Assembly: GCF_004114425.1 (NCBI RefSeq)
Contig: NZ_RDQF01000017.1
Span: 62,001-126,000 of the forward strand
Origin: Bradyrhizobium vignae
GTDB lineage: Bacteria; Pseudomonadota; Alphaproteobacteria; Rhizobiales; Xanthobacteraceae
Direction of reading: 5' to 3'
DNA length: 64,000 nt
Position 1 is the first letter of the stretch; the number at the start of each line of letters is the position of its first letter. The notes beneath the pieces are model-generated. The model ran no database searches. It was not told where the DNA came from and saw only the letters and a program-made list of their open reading frames with translations. A program made the translations under genes and the position numbers. Positions 35,406-43,339 of the stretch are shown here, in pieces.

Positions 35406-37174
35406 GTCGAACCTGCGTGAGTCATCTCGATGAAATACTTCTGCATGTCCCAGGCTCCGGTGGGACAACGCTCGGCGCAAAGCCCGCAATGCAGGCAGAC
35501 ATCCTCGTCCTTCACCATCACGCGCCCGGTCTTGAGGTCGCTGGATACGTAGAGGTCCTGATCCGGATGCAGTGAGGGCGCCTTCAGGCGCTGGCGCAAA
35601 TCGCTTTCCTCGCCGTTACCCGTGAAGGTGATGCAATCCATCGGGCAGATGTCGGCGCAGGCGTCGCACTCGATGCAGAGCGAGGTCGAGAACACGGTCT
35701 GCACGTCGCAGTTCAGGCAGCGATGCGCTTCGCCCAGCGCAAGCTTGACGTCATAGCCGAGCTCGACCTCGGCGCGGATGTCCTTCAGCGCAACGACCTT
35801 GTCGCGATGCGGCACCTTGAAGCGCTTGTCGATCGAGATGTCGTTGTCATAGCTCCATTCGTGGATGCCCATCTTCTGTGAGGAGATTTGCACCTCCGGG
35901 AGCGGACGCTCACCGATGTCCTCGCCTGACAGCATCTTGTGGATCGACAGCGCGGCGTCATGGCCGTGCGCGACCGCCCAGATGATGTTCTTCGGACCGA
36001 ACGCGGCATCGCCGCCGAAGAACACTTTCGGATTGGTCGATGCAAAGGTCTTGGGATCGACCTTCGGCATGTGCCATTTGTCGAACTCGATGCCGCAATC
36101 CTGCTCGATCCAAGGGAAGGCGTTCTCCTGGCCGACCGCGACCAGCACATCGTCGCATGCGAAGGTCTGGTCCGGCTCGCCCGAGGGAACGAGGTTGCGG
36201 CGGCCCTTGGCGTCGTACTCGGCCTTCACCTTCTGGAACGTGACGCCGGTGAGCTTGCCGTTCTCGTGCACGAAGGCGACGGGGACCAGGAAATTGAGGA
36301 TCGGAATGTCCTCATGGATCGCATCCTCCTTTTCCCAGGGCGAGGCCTTCATCTCCTCGAAGCCGGAGCGCACGATCACCTTGACGTCCTCGCCGCCGAG
36401 ACGGCGCGCGGTGCGGCAGCAATCCATTGCGGTGTTGCCGCCGCCGAGCACGATCACGCGCTTGCCGATCTTGTCGACATGGCCGAACGAGACCGAGGCC
36501 AGCCATTCGATGCCGATATGAATGTTGCTTGCTGCCTCTTTCCGGCCGGGAATGTCGAGCTCGCGGCCGCGCGGCGCGCCGGAGCCGACGAAGATCGCGT
36601 CGTACTTCTCTGCAAGCAGCGACCTCATGCTGTCGATGCGGTGGCCGCCCTTGAAGTCGACGCCGAGAGCCAGGATGTAGCCGGTCTCCTCGTCGATCAC
36701 GGAGTTGGGCAGGCGGAATTTCGGGATCTGCGTCCGCATCATGCCGCCGGCTTCCGGATCGGCATCGAACACGGTGCAGTGATAGCCGAGCGGCGCGAGA
36801 TCGCGCGCCACCGTCAGCGAGGCAGGGCCGCCGCCAACGAGCGCGACACGCTTGCCGTTCGTCGGCACGGGCTTCGGCAGGCGCTGCCTGATGTCGTCCT
36901 TGAAGTCGGCGGCGACGCGCTTGAGGCGGCAGATCGCCACCGGATTCTCCTCGACGCGTCCGCGGCGGCACGCCGGCTCGCAGGGACGATCGCAGGTGCG
37001 TCCCAGAATTCCGGGAAACACGTTCGATTTCCAATTGATCATGTAGGCATCGCTGTAGCGGCCTTGTGCGATCAGTCGGATGTATTCGGGAACCGGGGTG
37101 TGCGCAGGACAGGCCCACTGGCAATCGACCACTTTGTGAAAGTAGTCGGGGGCCGCGATATCGGTCGGTTTCAT
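35375..37174 (-). CDS. GltD-like FAD/NAD(P)H oxidoreductase with two ferredoxin-type clusters
   Basis: 599 aa. N-terminal GltD-type Cys cluster (CQWACPAHTPVPEYIRL, GRTCDRPCEPACRRGR), FAD-binding RVALVGGGPASLTVARDLA, NAD(P)-binding KRVIVLGGGNTAMDCCRTAR, closing FAD motif VFFGGDAAFGPKNIIWAVAHG. The C terminus carries 2x[4Fe-4S] ferredoxin motifs: CIECDACADICPMDC and CLHCGLCAERCPTGAW. It resembles the glutamate-synthase small-subunit family, but there is no gltB here. Being first of the operon and overlapping korA, it is the likely electron-transfer partner moving electrons between NAD(P)H, ferredoxin and KorAB. Direction of flow in vivo is unknown. Confidence 0.88.
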   Translation of the reverse strand: MKPTDIAAPDYFHKVVDCQWACPAHTPVPEYIRLIAQGRYSDAYMINWKSNVFPGILGRTCDRPCEPACRRGRVEENPVAICRLKRVAADFKDDIRQRLPKPVPTNGKRVALVGGGPASLTVARDLAPLGYHCTVFDADPEAGGMMRTQIPKFRLPNSVIDEETGYILALGVDFKGGHRIDSMRSLLAEKYDAIFVGSGAPRGRELDIPGRKEAASNIHIGIEWLASVSFGHVDKIGKRVIVLGGGNTAMDCCRTARRLGGEDVKVIVRSGFEEMKASPWEKEDAIHEDIPILNFLVPVAFVHENGKLTGVTFQKVKAEYDAKGRRNLVPSGEPDQTFACDDVLVAVGQENAFPWIEQDCGIEFDKWHMPKVDPKTFASTNPKVFFGGDAAFGPKNIIWAVAHGHDAALSIHKMLSGEDIGERPLPEVQISSQKMGIHEWSYDNDISIDKRFKVPHRDKVVALKDIRAEVELGYDVKLALGEAHRCLNCDVQTVFSTSLCIECDACADICPMDCITFTGNGEESDLRQRLKAPSLHPDQDLYVSSDLKTGRVMVKDEDVCLHCGLCAERCPTGAWDMQKYFIEMTHAGSTCPTKSRSAA

Positions 37175-37412
37175 TCCTACCCTGTCCGCCCAGGCTCAAA
37201 GGACCCGGCGGCCTCTTCTTGAGCTTGGCGAACGCTTAACGCGCGTCGATCTGGTTTCTGAATGACGTCATTAGGTTAGCTTATTAGAACCACTCCGAAG
37301 TACAACGGCAAATTTGCGCGCTTCCGCTCTTTCATGGGAGCCAAGCGCGCACAGCATCAATGGCCGCACGCAATGTGCGTGCGGTGCAACATGCTGCGAT
37401 GGGGATGCGGGT

Positions 37413-38090
37413 TCAGCTGCGTGCGATATCGCTCTTCGCGAGGTCCCACATCAGGCAATAGGTGCCGACGGAGATCGGAAGCGGGAAGGGCGCCGCAGCC
37501 GGACCGGTGAAGCGCTCGGCGATGACGGCGGAGACCGCGCCGACATGCGTGCCGTCGATCAGCACGAACCAGTCGCGCGCGCCCTCGTTGCGCGCCGCCG
37601 GTATTTCCGCCGTTGCACCCGACAATTCCGGTTCGCTTTCGAGCAGATGCATCGAGATGATGCCGTCGCGCTCGTCCGGCGTCAGTCTGTCTTGCAGTGC
37701 ATCACGCCAGGACGCTGCATTGTCGGGCGTCGGCCGCAGCCGTACAACGCCGAGCGCAGCGCCGCGTCCGGTGCCCTTGCTGATCGTGATGCGTGCGACG
37801 ACCCGGAGCATGTCCTTGAAGCGCGCCATGGTCTGCCGCGACCAGTCGGTCGGGTTCGCGAGCCGCGCCTTGTAGGCGGGACTGTCGAGCACGTCGAGCC
37901 TCGCGGTCGAGTACAGGCACAGATATTTGGGATTGGCGGCATGCGCGACATAGCGCCGCGCTTCGAGGAATCCGTCGATCGCGACACGCTCTTCCAGATG
38001 CTCGCGATCATACCAGCGGTTGAAATCGATCTCATCGGCGGCGTCAATATTCATCGACGTCAGCAGCATGCCTTTCCCGGCGAGCGGCAT
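37413..38090 (-). CDS. Hypothetical protein, dimeric alpha-beta barrel-like
   Basis: 225 aa. Two related halves begin with MLLTSMNIDAADEIDFNRWY and a later RGAALGVVRLRPTPDNAASW, each followed by secondary structure like an EthD/dimeric alpha-beta barrel. DREHLEERVAIDGFLEARRY and CLYSTARLDVLDSPAYKARL support this. No catalytic motif is obvious and I cannot name a family with certainty. ATG at 38090. It is isolated: a 238-bp gap upstream of the FAD/iron-sulfur gene and a palindromic repeat on the other side. Confidence 0.7.
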   Translation of the reverse strand: MPLAGKGMLLTSMNIDAADEIDFNRWYDREHLEERVAIDGFLEARRYVAHAANPKYLCLYSTARLDVLDSPAYKARLANPTDWSRQTMARFKDMLRVVARITISKGTGRGAALGVVRLRPTPDNAASWRDALQDRLTPDERDGIISMHLLESEPELSGATAEIPAARNEGARDWFVLIDGTHVGAVSAVIAERFTGPAAAPFPLPISVGTYCLMWDLAKSDIARS

Positions 38091-38108
38091 TGTTCTTGTC
38101 CTTCCATG

Positions 38109-38195
38109 CTAGCCCCTCATGGTGAGGAGCGCGTCTCTCGGCCTTCATCCTTCGAGACGCGCGCGAAGGGCGCGCTCCTCAGGATGAGGGGCTAG
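38109..38195. repeat. Palindromic repeat (CTAGCCCCTCATGGTGAGG family)
   Basis: Begins CTAGCCCCTCATGGTGAGGA and ends CTCAGGATGAGGGGCTAG, with internal CGCGTCTC/GAGACGCG. A long imperfect hairpin filling the space between two minus-strand genes; a third repeat family in the window. Confidence 0.8.
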
Positions 38196-38199
38196 ATCC

Positions 38200-39186
38200 T
38201 TATCGCGGAATCTTCGAAGCAAGGTCGGCGATCGACTTCATGACGGCATCCCTCACGCCGCCATCATAAAGCGAATGTCCGGCCTCTTCCACGATGCGAA
38301 GCTCGGAACCGGACCAGACTTTCGCAAGGGCCTGGGACGTCGCGGGAGGACACAACAGATCATAGCGCCCCTGCACGATAATGCCGGGAATGCCTTCGAG
38401 CCGGCCCGCGTTTCGCAGCAGCTGGTTTTCGCTCATGAAGCTGTCGTTGACGAAATAATGCGCCTCCATGAACGGCGTCGCCGGCAGCGTCCGCCACACG
38501 TTCAGCGAGGCCAGGTCCAGCCGTGTCTTTGCGGGCTTGTGCTCCGAGAGCGTGCGCTCGGTGTCGTGCCAGGCCTTCGCCGCCGGGCCGTGCACGGCCG
38601 GATCGGCATCGAGGATGCGGCGCCAATAGGCCTCCACCGGCCGGTCGCGTTCTTCCCGAGGCAGCGCGCTGAGGAAATCCTCGTACAACGCGGGATGGAA
38701 TTGCGACAGGCGCGAGGTGAAGGCCGTCTCGACCTCGGCCCGCGTGCCGAGAAACGTCGCGCGCAGCGCGATGCCCGACACGCGCTCGGGGTGCGCTTCG
38801 GCATAAGCCAGTGCCAGCGTCGCACCCCAGGAGCCGCCGACCACGATCCAGCGCTCGAATCCGAACTTTTCGCGGATCTTCTCCATGTCCGAGATCAGGT
38901 GCGCGGTGGTGTTGTGCGCGCGCGATCCCTTGGGACGGCTGCGGCCGCAGCCGCGCTGGTCGAACAGCACGGCGCAGAAGCGATCGGGATCGAACAGCCG
39001 GCGATGGTCGGGCTGGCAGCCGCTGCCGGGCCCGCCATGCAGATAGACCGCAGGGATTCCGTCCGCGCGCCCGATGCTCTCGATATAGAGCTCATGGCCG
39101 TCGCCGACGTCGAGCATGTCCGCGGTCAGCGGCGCAAAAGGATCGGCGCGCCTGATCGAGCTGGCTGCGTCGGCGTCAGGCGTCAT
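38200..39186 (-). CDS. pip: Proline iminopeptidase (alpha/beta hydrolase)
   Basis: 328 aa from ATG 39186 (MTPDADAASSIRRADPFAPL). Prolyl aminopeptidase family S33: oxyanion motif VYLHGGPGSGCQPDHRRLFD, FDQRGCGRSRP, nucleophile elbow VVGGSWGATLALAYAEAHP, catalytic Asp region GRYDLLCPP and His in EEAGHSLYDGG. It removes N-terminal proline from peptides. The start overlaps the pqqE stop by 11 bp, so it is the last gene of the pqq operon, and a role in trimming a peptide made there is possible but unproven. Confidence 0.92.
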   Translation of the reverse strand: MTPDADAASSIRRADPFAPLTADMLDVGDGHELYIESIGRADGIPAVYLHGGPGSGCQPDHRRLFDPDRFCAVLFDQRGCGRSRPKGSRAHNTTAHLISDMEKIREKFGFERWIVVGGSWGATLALAYAEAHPERVSGIALRATFLGTRAEVETAFTSRLSQFHPALYEDFLSALPREERDRPVEAYWRRILDADPAVHGPAAKAWHDTERTLSEHKPAKTRLDLASLNVWRTLPATPFMEAHYFVNDSFMSENQLLRNAGRLEGIPGIIVQGRYDLLCPPATSQALAKVWSGSELRIVEEAGHSLYDGGVRDAVMKSIADLASKIPR

Positions 39187-40369
39187 TCTCGGATTCCAGC
39201 GTGCCGCCGGCGAAATTGCGATACAGGAAGCGGTTGGTCTCGCCCTCGGCCTCGCGCTCGGCCTGCTTGAAGATGGTCTCGTGCAACGGCGACAGCGCGC
39301 AGGCCGGGTCGGTGTTGGCGGCATCGCCCGTCAGCGCAAAGGCCTGGCAGCGGCAGCCGCCGAAATCGATCTCGCGGAATTCGCAAGACTTGCACGGCTC
39401 CTTCATCCAGCCGGTGCCGCGATAGCGGTTGAAGGCCTCCGAGTTCTGCCAGATCCAGGCGATTGAATGGTTGGAACGCACCGATTCGAACTCGAGCCCG
39501 GTGATGCTCTCGGCGGCGTGGCAGGGCAGCACCTTGCCGGCGGGCGAGATGTTGAAGAACTGCCGGCCCCAGCCGCCCATGCATTTCTTCGGCCGTAGCG
39601 CGTAATAATCGGGCACGACGTAGTCGATGGTCAGCCGGCCCTTCAGCCGCTCGCGCGCCTCCTCGACCAGGCGGGTGCATTCGTCCAGCTGCGCCACAGT
39701 CGGCATCAAGGCAGCGCGGTTCTTCAGCGCCCAGCCGTAATATTGCACGTTGGCGACCTCGAGCCGGTCGGCGTCGAGATCGAGGGCCATCTGGATGATA
39801 TCAGGGAGATGGTGCAGGTTCTGCCGGTGCATCACCGCATTCACGGTGAGCGGCAGATCGAGCTCGCGCGTCCATTTCGCCACTTCGAGCTTCTTGCGAT
39901 GAGCGTTCTTGTAACCGGCGACGCGATCGGCGAGGCCTTCCTCGACACCCTGGAACGAGATCTGCACATGGCAGAGCCCGGCATCCGCCAGATCGCTCAG
40001 GCGTTCGCGCGTCAGCAGCACGGCCGAGGTGATCAGATTGGTGTAGAGGCCGGCGTCGCTCGCATGCTTGACCAGCTCGACCAGGTCCTTGCGCGCCGTC
40101 GGCTCGCCGCCGGAGAAATGCACCTGCAGCACGCCAATCTCGGCGAGCTCGCTCAACACCTTCTTCCATTCCTCGGTGGTCAGCTCCTTGCCGGAGCGGT
40201 CGAGCTCGACCGGGTTGGAGCAATAGGGGCATTGCAGCGGGCAGCGATGGGTGATCTCGAGCAATACCGCGAGCGGGATGCCAAAAGTTTCCGCCGTCGA
40301 GCGCTGCTTCTCCAGCACCGCGAGGCTGTCGCTGGTCTCTGGCGGGATGTTGCCCAGCACATCGCTCAT
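39176..40369 (-). CDS. pqqE: PQQ biosynthesis radical SAM enzyme PqqE
   Basis: 397 aa. Radical SAM cluster motif HRCPLQCPYCSNP (CxxxCxxC), HFSGGEPTARKDL and a C-terminal SPASM domain with KKCMGGWG and CKSCEFREIDFGGCRCQAF. It forms the Glu-Tyr carbon-carbon bond in PqqA, with PqqD as peptide chaperone. It overlaps pqqD by 4 bp and pip by 11 bp. All cluster Cys are in place. Confidence 0.97.
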   Translation of the reverse strand: MSDVLGNIPPETSDSLAVLEKQRSTAETFGIPLAVLLEITHRCPLQCPYCSNPVELDRSGKELTTEEWKKVLSELAEIGVLQVHFSGGEPTARKDLVELVKHASDAGLYTNLITSAVLLTRERLSDLADAGLCHVQISFQGVEEGLADRVAGYKNAHRKKLEVAKWTRELDLPLTVNAVMHRQNLHHLPDIIQMALDLDADRLEVANVQYYGWALKNRAALMPTVAQLDECTRLVEEARERLKGRLTIDYVVPDYYALRPKKCMGGWGRQFFNISPAGKVLPCHAAESITGLEFESVRSNHSIAWIWQNSEAFNRYRGTGWMKEPCKSCEFREIDFGGCRCQAFALTGDAANTDPACALSPLHETIFKQAEREAEGETNRFLYRNFAGGTLESENDA

Positions 40370-40677
40370 GACGTCTTCTCCCGGGCTTCGGTGAGAAAGC
40401 CCTTGTCGGCGAGATCCTGCAGCATGGCGATGACATCGGTGAGGATCGCCTCGCGCGGCGCGGCATATTTCGCGGCCAACTGATCTGCGACGTCGCCGAC
40501 GCTGCGCTCGCCGTTGCAGAGCTGCAGCACCTCGACCGCGATCTCGTCCGGCGCCAGCACCCGTTCCGGCGCCAGGATCACCCAGACCTTGCGGGTCTCG
40601 TCAAACTTCAGCTTGGCATGCCGCGGCAGCACGGGGCGGCTTGCCTCGCTGACGCTGATGTTCCGCGGCCCAGCCAT
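40366..40677 (-). CDS. pqqD: PQQ biosynthesis peptide chaperone PqqD
   Basis: 103 aa, winged-helix RRE-type domain that binds PqqA and delivers it to PqqE. Typical segments: RPVLPRHAKLKFDETRKVWV, ILAPERVLAPDEIAVEVLQL, CNGERSVGDVADQLAAKY and MLQDLADKGFL. ATG at 40677, 12 bp after pqqC; overlaps pqqE by 4 bp. Confidence 0.96.
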   Translation of the reverse strand: MAGPRNISVSEASRPVLPRHAKLKFDETRKVWVILAPERVLAPDEIAVEVLQLCNGERSVGDVADQLAAKYAAPREAILTDVIAMLQDLADKGFLTEAREKTS

Positions 40678-40689
40678 CGATCCTCCTCT

Positions 40690-41469
40690 TCAGCTCGCTT
40701 TGGGCACGAAGGCGCCCGGCGGAATGTGGCCCTCGACATAGGCATGCTGGAGCGCATCGAGCTGCACCCACAGCACGTTGGTCTTGAAGATCAGCGCGTT
40801 GCAGACCTGCGCGCGCTGCTCCGGCGTCGTGGCGTGCGTCTTGACATAATGAAGCGCGAAATTGGCATCGCGCGGTGCCTGGGTCAGGCGGCGCTTGAAA
40901 TAGCTCATGATATCAGGATTGACGAAGTCGTAATGCTCCAGCATGCCGGAGATGCGCTCTTCATGCAGGTTCGGCGCGAACAGCTCGGTGAGCGAGGAGG
41001 CGATCGCCTCCAGCGGGCTTTTTTCGCGGCAGTAGTGGACGTAGGCTTCGACCGCGAACCGCGTCGCCGGCAAAATGCCTTCGGTGGATTCGACGTAGGC
41101 GGTGTCGAGGCCAAGCCCTTCGGTCAGCTTGAGCCAGCGTTCGATTCCACCCTCGCTGCCGACATCGCCGTCATGGTCTTCGATGCGGTGGCGCCATTCC
41201 ACGCGCGTGGCGCGGTCGCGGAAGCGCGAGATCACCACCGCGTCCTTCATCGGGATGGTGCTCTGGTAATAGTAGCGGTTGAGCGCCCAGGCCTGCACCT
41301 GGCCCTTGTTGAGCTTGCCGCCATGCAAGAGCTTGTGGAACGGATGCAGGCTGTGATAGCGCGTCGCCCCGATATGGCGCAGCGTCGCCTCGAGCTCCTC
41401 GGCAGAGTTGAGCTTGATGTCCTTGCCGATCGAGAGCGCGGTCATTCCAGTCGATGATGCGGCATTCAC
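40690..41469 (-). CDS. pqqC: Pyrroloquinoline-quinone synthase PqqC
   Basis: 259 aa, cofactor-free oxidase carrying out the last ring closure and eight-electron oxidation to PQQ. Segments YHSLHPFHKLLHGGKLNKGQ, VQAWALNRYYYQSTIPMKDA, EWRHRIEDHDGDVGSEGGIE and YVHYCREKSPLEAIASSLTE are typical; the active-site His, Tyr and Arg clusters are visible. Overlaps pqqB by 4 bp. Confidence 0.97.
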   Translation of the reverse strand: MNAASSTGMTALSIGKDIKLNSAEELEATLRHIGATRYHSLHPFHKLLHGGKLNKGQVQAWALNRYYYQSTIPMKDAVVISRFRDRATRVEWRHRIEDHDGDVGSEGGIERWLKLTEGLGLDTAYVESTEGILPATRFAVEAYVHYCREKSPLEAIASSLTELFAPNLHEERISGMLEHYDFVNPDIMSYFKRRLTQAPRDANFALHYVKTHATTPEQRAQVCNALIFKTNVLWVQLDALQHAYVEGHIPPGAFVPKAS

Positions 41470-42395
41470 AGCACGATCTCCGTTCCATCCGCGGGTATCT
41501 GCCAGCCCGCCTCCTCAGTGATCTTGCGCTCGGGCGAGTCGGGCAGCAGCGCCGGATTCGAGTTATTGATATGCAGAAACAGCTTCCTGTCGATATTGAG
41601 GTCGGCCAGCCGTGCGATGGCGCCGTCCTCGCCGGACATCGCGACATGTCCCATGCTCTTGCCGGTCTTGTGGCCGAGGCCGGCCCTGATCATCTCGTCG
41701 TCGCGCCAGACCGTGCCATCGAAGAACACCAGCGCCGCGCCGTCGATCTCGGCCTTCAGCGCGTCGGTCACCTCGGCGCAGGCCGCAATGAAGTAGAAGA
41801 ACTTGCCCGCGGCCTTGTCGGTGATCTTCAGGCCCAGAGTGTCGCCGTCGCCGCTCCCGCCGCCCGGATGCATCTTGCCTTCGAGATACCAGGCCGACTT
41901 GCCCGGCACTGCGAAGGGTAGCACCTCCAGGCCGGAGCGCGCCCCATCCGGCAGCCGGGGCTCGAACGGCTCACTGACACCGATCGGCTGGCGCCGCACG
42001 TTCTTCTCATTCAGCACATTGAAGATGCTGTTGCTGGCAAGGATCGCCAGCACCTTCTCGTGCGCATACACCGTAAAGGGCGAGCCCTCGCGCATCGACA
42101 GCAGGCCGGCTACGGCATCGACTTCGCCGTTGGTCAAAATCACGCCCGCAATCGGCGTGTGACGCAGTGCGCCCGCCTTGGGGTGCAGCTGCGGCGTGGC
42201 ATTCAATTGCTGCCGCAGGTCGGGAGAGGCGTTGATCAGGAACCAGTGCTCGCCGTCACCGCTGAAGGCGACCGAGGCTTGGGTCCTTTGAAGCTCGTGG
42301 CCGTCGCTGCGGGCCGCTCGGCAACCCTCGCAGCCGCAATTCCATTGCGGAACTCCGCCGCCGGCCCCGGCGCCCAGGACGACGACGCGAAGCAT
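41466..42395 (-). CDS. pqqB: PQQ biosynthesis protein PqqB
   Basis: 309 aa metallo-beta-lactamase-fold protein. N terminus MLRVVVLGAGAGGGVPQWNC with CGCEGCRAARS (structural zinc Cys); the usual HxHxDH site is altered to LTNGEVDAVAGLLSMREGSP, as is normal for PqqB. It is involved in PQQ formation, proposed as a tyrosine hydroxylase acting on the processed peptide. Located 132 bp downstream of pqqA; that spacer may contain a partial terminator allowing excess pqqA. Confidence 0.96.
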   Translation of the reverse strand: MLRVVVLGAGAGGGVPQWNCGCEGCRAARSDGHELQRTQASVAFSGDGEHWFLINASPDLRQQLNATPQLHPKAGALRHTPIAGVILTNGEVDAVAGLLSMREGSPFTVYAHEKVLAILASNSIFNVLNEKNVRRQPIGVSEPFEPRLPDGARSGLEVLPFAVPGKSAWYLEGKMHPGGGSGDGDTLGLKITDKAAGKFFYFIAACAEVTDALKAEIDGAALVFFDGTVWRDDEMIRAGLGHKTGKSMGHVAMSGEDGAIARLADLNIDRKLFLHINNSNPALLPDSPERKITEEAGWQIPADGTEIVL

Positions 42396-42527
42396 GATCC
42401 GTCTCCTGGAGGCAAATTCGCGAGGTGGATCTCAGGCCGACACAAAAGCTGTCTTCCGGACATCATCGTGACCGAAAGAAGTCGGGCCGAAAGATCCACC
42501 TGCGCAGAACGCGATCTCACCAACCGC

Positions 42528-42608
42528 TTACTTGCGGGTGGCGCTCACATACATGTTGATTTCCATGCCGCAGGGCACTTCGACGATCTTCGGGGCTTTC
42601 CAGGCCAT
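42528..42608 (-). CDS. pqqA: PqqA precursor peptide
   Basis: 26-residue peptide, too short for ordinary gene calling. It reads M-A-W-K-A-P-K-I-V-E and then VPCGMEINMYVSATRK. Glu16 and Tyr20 form the ExxxY pair whose side chains become PQQ. ATG at 42608 is preceded by GGAGAG. It is the first gene of pqqABCDE on the minus strand. Confidence 0.96.
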   Translation of the reverse strand: MAWKAPKIVEVPCGMEINMYVSATRK

Positions 42609-42663
42609 TTCGGCTCTCCATCTTGCGAATTCGGGACGTATCCGCCCGCCCGTTAAACTAATG

Positions 42664-42683
42664 CTGGCGGAAAAGTTCGCCAG
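42664..42683. promoter_or_regulatory. Inverted repeat upstream of pqqA
   Basis: CTGGCG (42664-42669), 8 bp, CGCCAG (42678-42683): a perfect 6-bp-arm palindrome 56-75 bp upstream of the pqqA start, in the region expected to hold its promoter. The space between pqqA and the DUF6894 gene is divergent, so it may serve either. Operator role is inferred from position only. Confidence 0.35.
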
Positions 42684-42870
42684 TGAAATTTTCCCGACCT
42701 AGGTAGTAGCCAGCGGAATTGTTGCACTGCAAAGTGAGCGCATTGCGGCCGTAAAGATGAACGAATGCCGTCCGCAAAATCGCCGATAGGTCGTGATCCC
42801 TGTCGGGATAAACGAGTTGTGAGTATGCAACGGCTTCTGTTCGGCTCCAGGCGACCCCATTGGATCAGGC

Positions 42871-43128
42871 ATGCCCAGATATTTCTTCAACACCCGTATC
42901 GGCGACGAATTGATCGTGGATCCCGACGGCGAGGACCTGCGTAACCCCGATCGCGCCTGGGAGGTCGCGCGCCAGATGATCCTTGAGGTCGTGAAGTCGG
43001 AAGGCACCCAACGGGCCTTGCTGGACGCGGTGATCGAGGTGACCGATACCGACGGCGAGATCGTGCTGGAGTTTCCCTTCACCGAGGCCCTGCTGGATAT
43101 GCCGGACCAGTCGGCGACGAAGCATTAG
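42871..43128 (+). CDS. DUF6894 family small protein
   Basis: 85 aa beginning MPRYFFNTRIGDELIVDPDG, the hallmark N terminus of the DUF6894 proteins that occur in many copies in Bradyrhizobium. Continues EDLRNPDRAWEVARQMILEV and a short acidic C terminus. ATG at 42871. Function unknown; soluble, no signal peptide. Divergent from pqqA. Confidence 0.85.
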   Translation: MPRYFFNTRIGDELIVDPDGEDLRNPDRAWEVARQMILEVVKSEGTQRALLDAVIEVTDTDGEIVLEFPFTEALLDMPDQSATKH

Positions 43129-43170
43129 CCGGACGCGCGGTCGGGTAAGGGGCCCGCCGCTCTCTCCACC

Positions 43171-43242
43171 GTGATTGCGAGCCAACGGGACCGCGCGAAG
43201 CGCGGCCCGATGACAGGCTTCGCGAAGCAATCCAGAATGAGG
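43171..43242. repeat. CATTGCGAG-family repeat, truncated copy
   Basis: Contains GTGATTGCGAGCCAACGGGA, a GCGCGAAGCGCGG mini-palindrome, and TTCGCGAAGCAATCCAGAAT, but lacks the second half of the complete elements (45503, 46836). Located between the DUF6894 and amidase genes. Confidence 0.7.
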
Positions 43243-43339
43243 CACCAGCCAGCGCCAAACCTGCCCTTCACCCCCGCGAAATCCGCATGGCTTTGCCGCG
43301 TTGCCGGCGCTAAAAGACGCCGGTCATACGGAGCAAACC

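Noticed and set aside
35375-37174. Glutamate synthase small subunit (gltD)
   Set aside because: Has additional C-terminal 2x[4Fe-4S] ferredoxin motifs, overlaps korA, and no gltB is nearby; better treated as the Kor electron-transfer partner.
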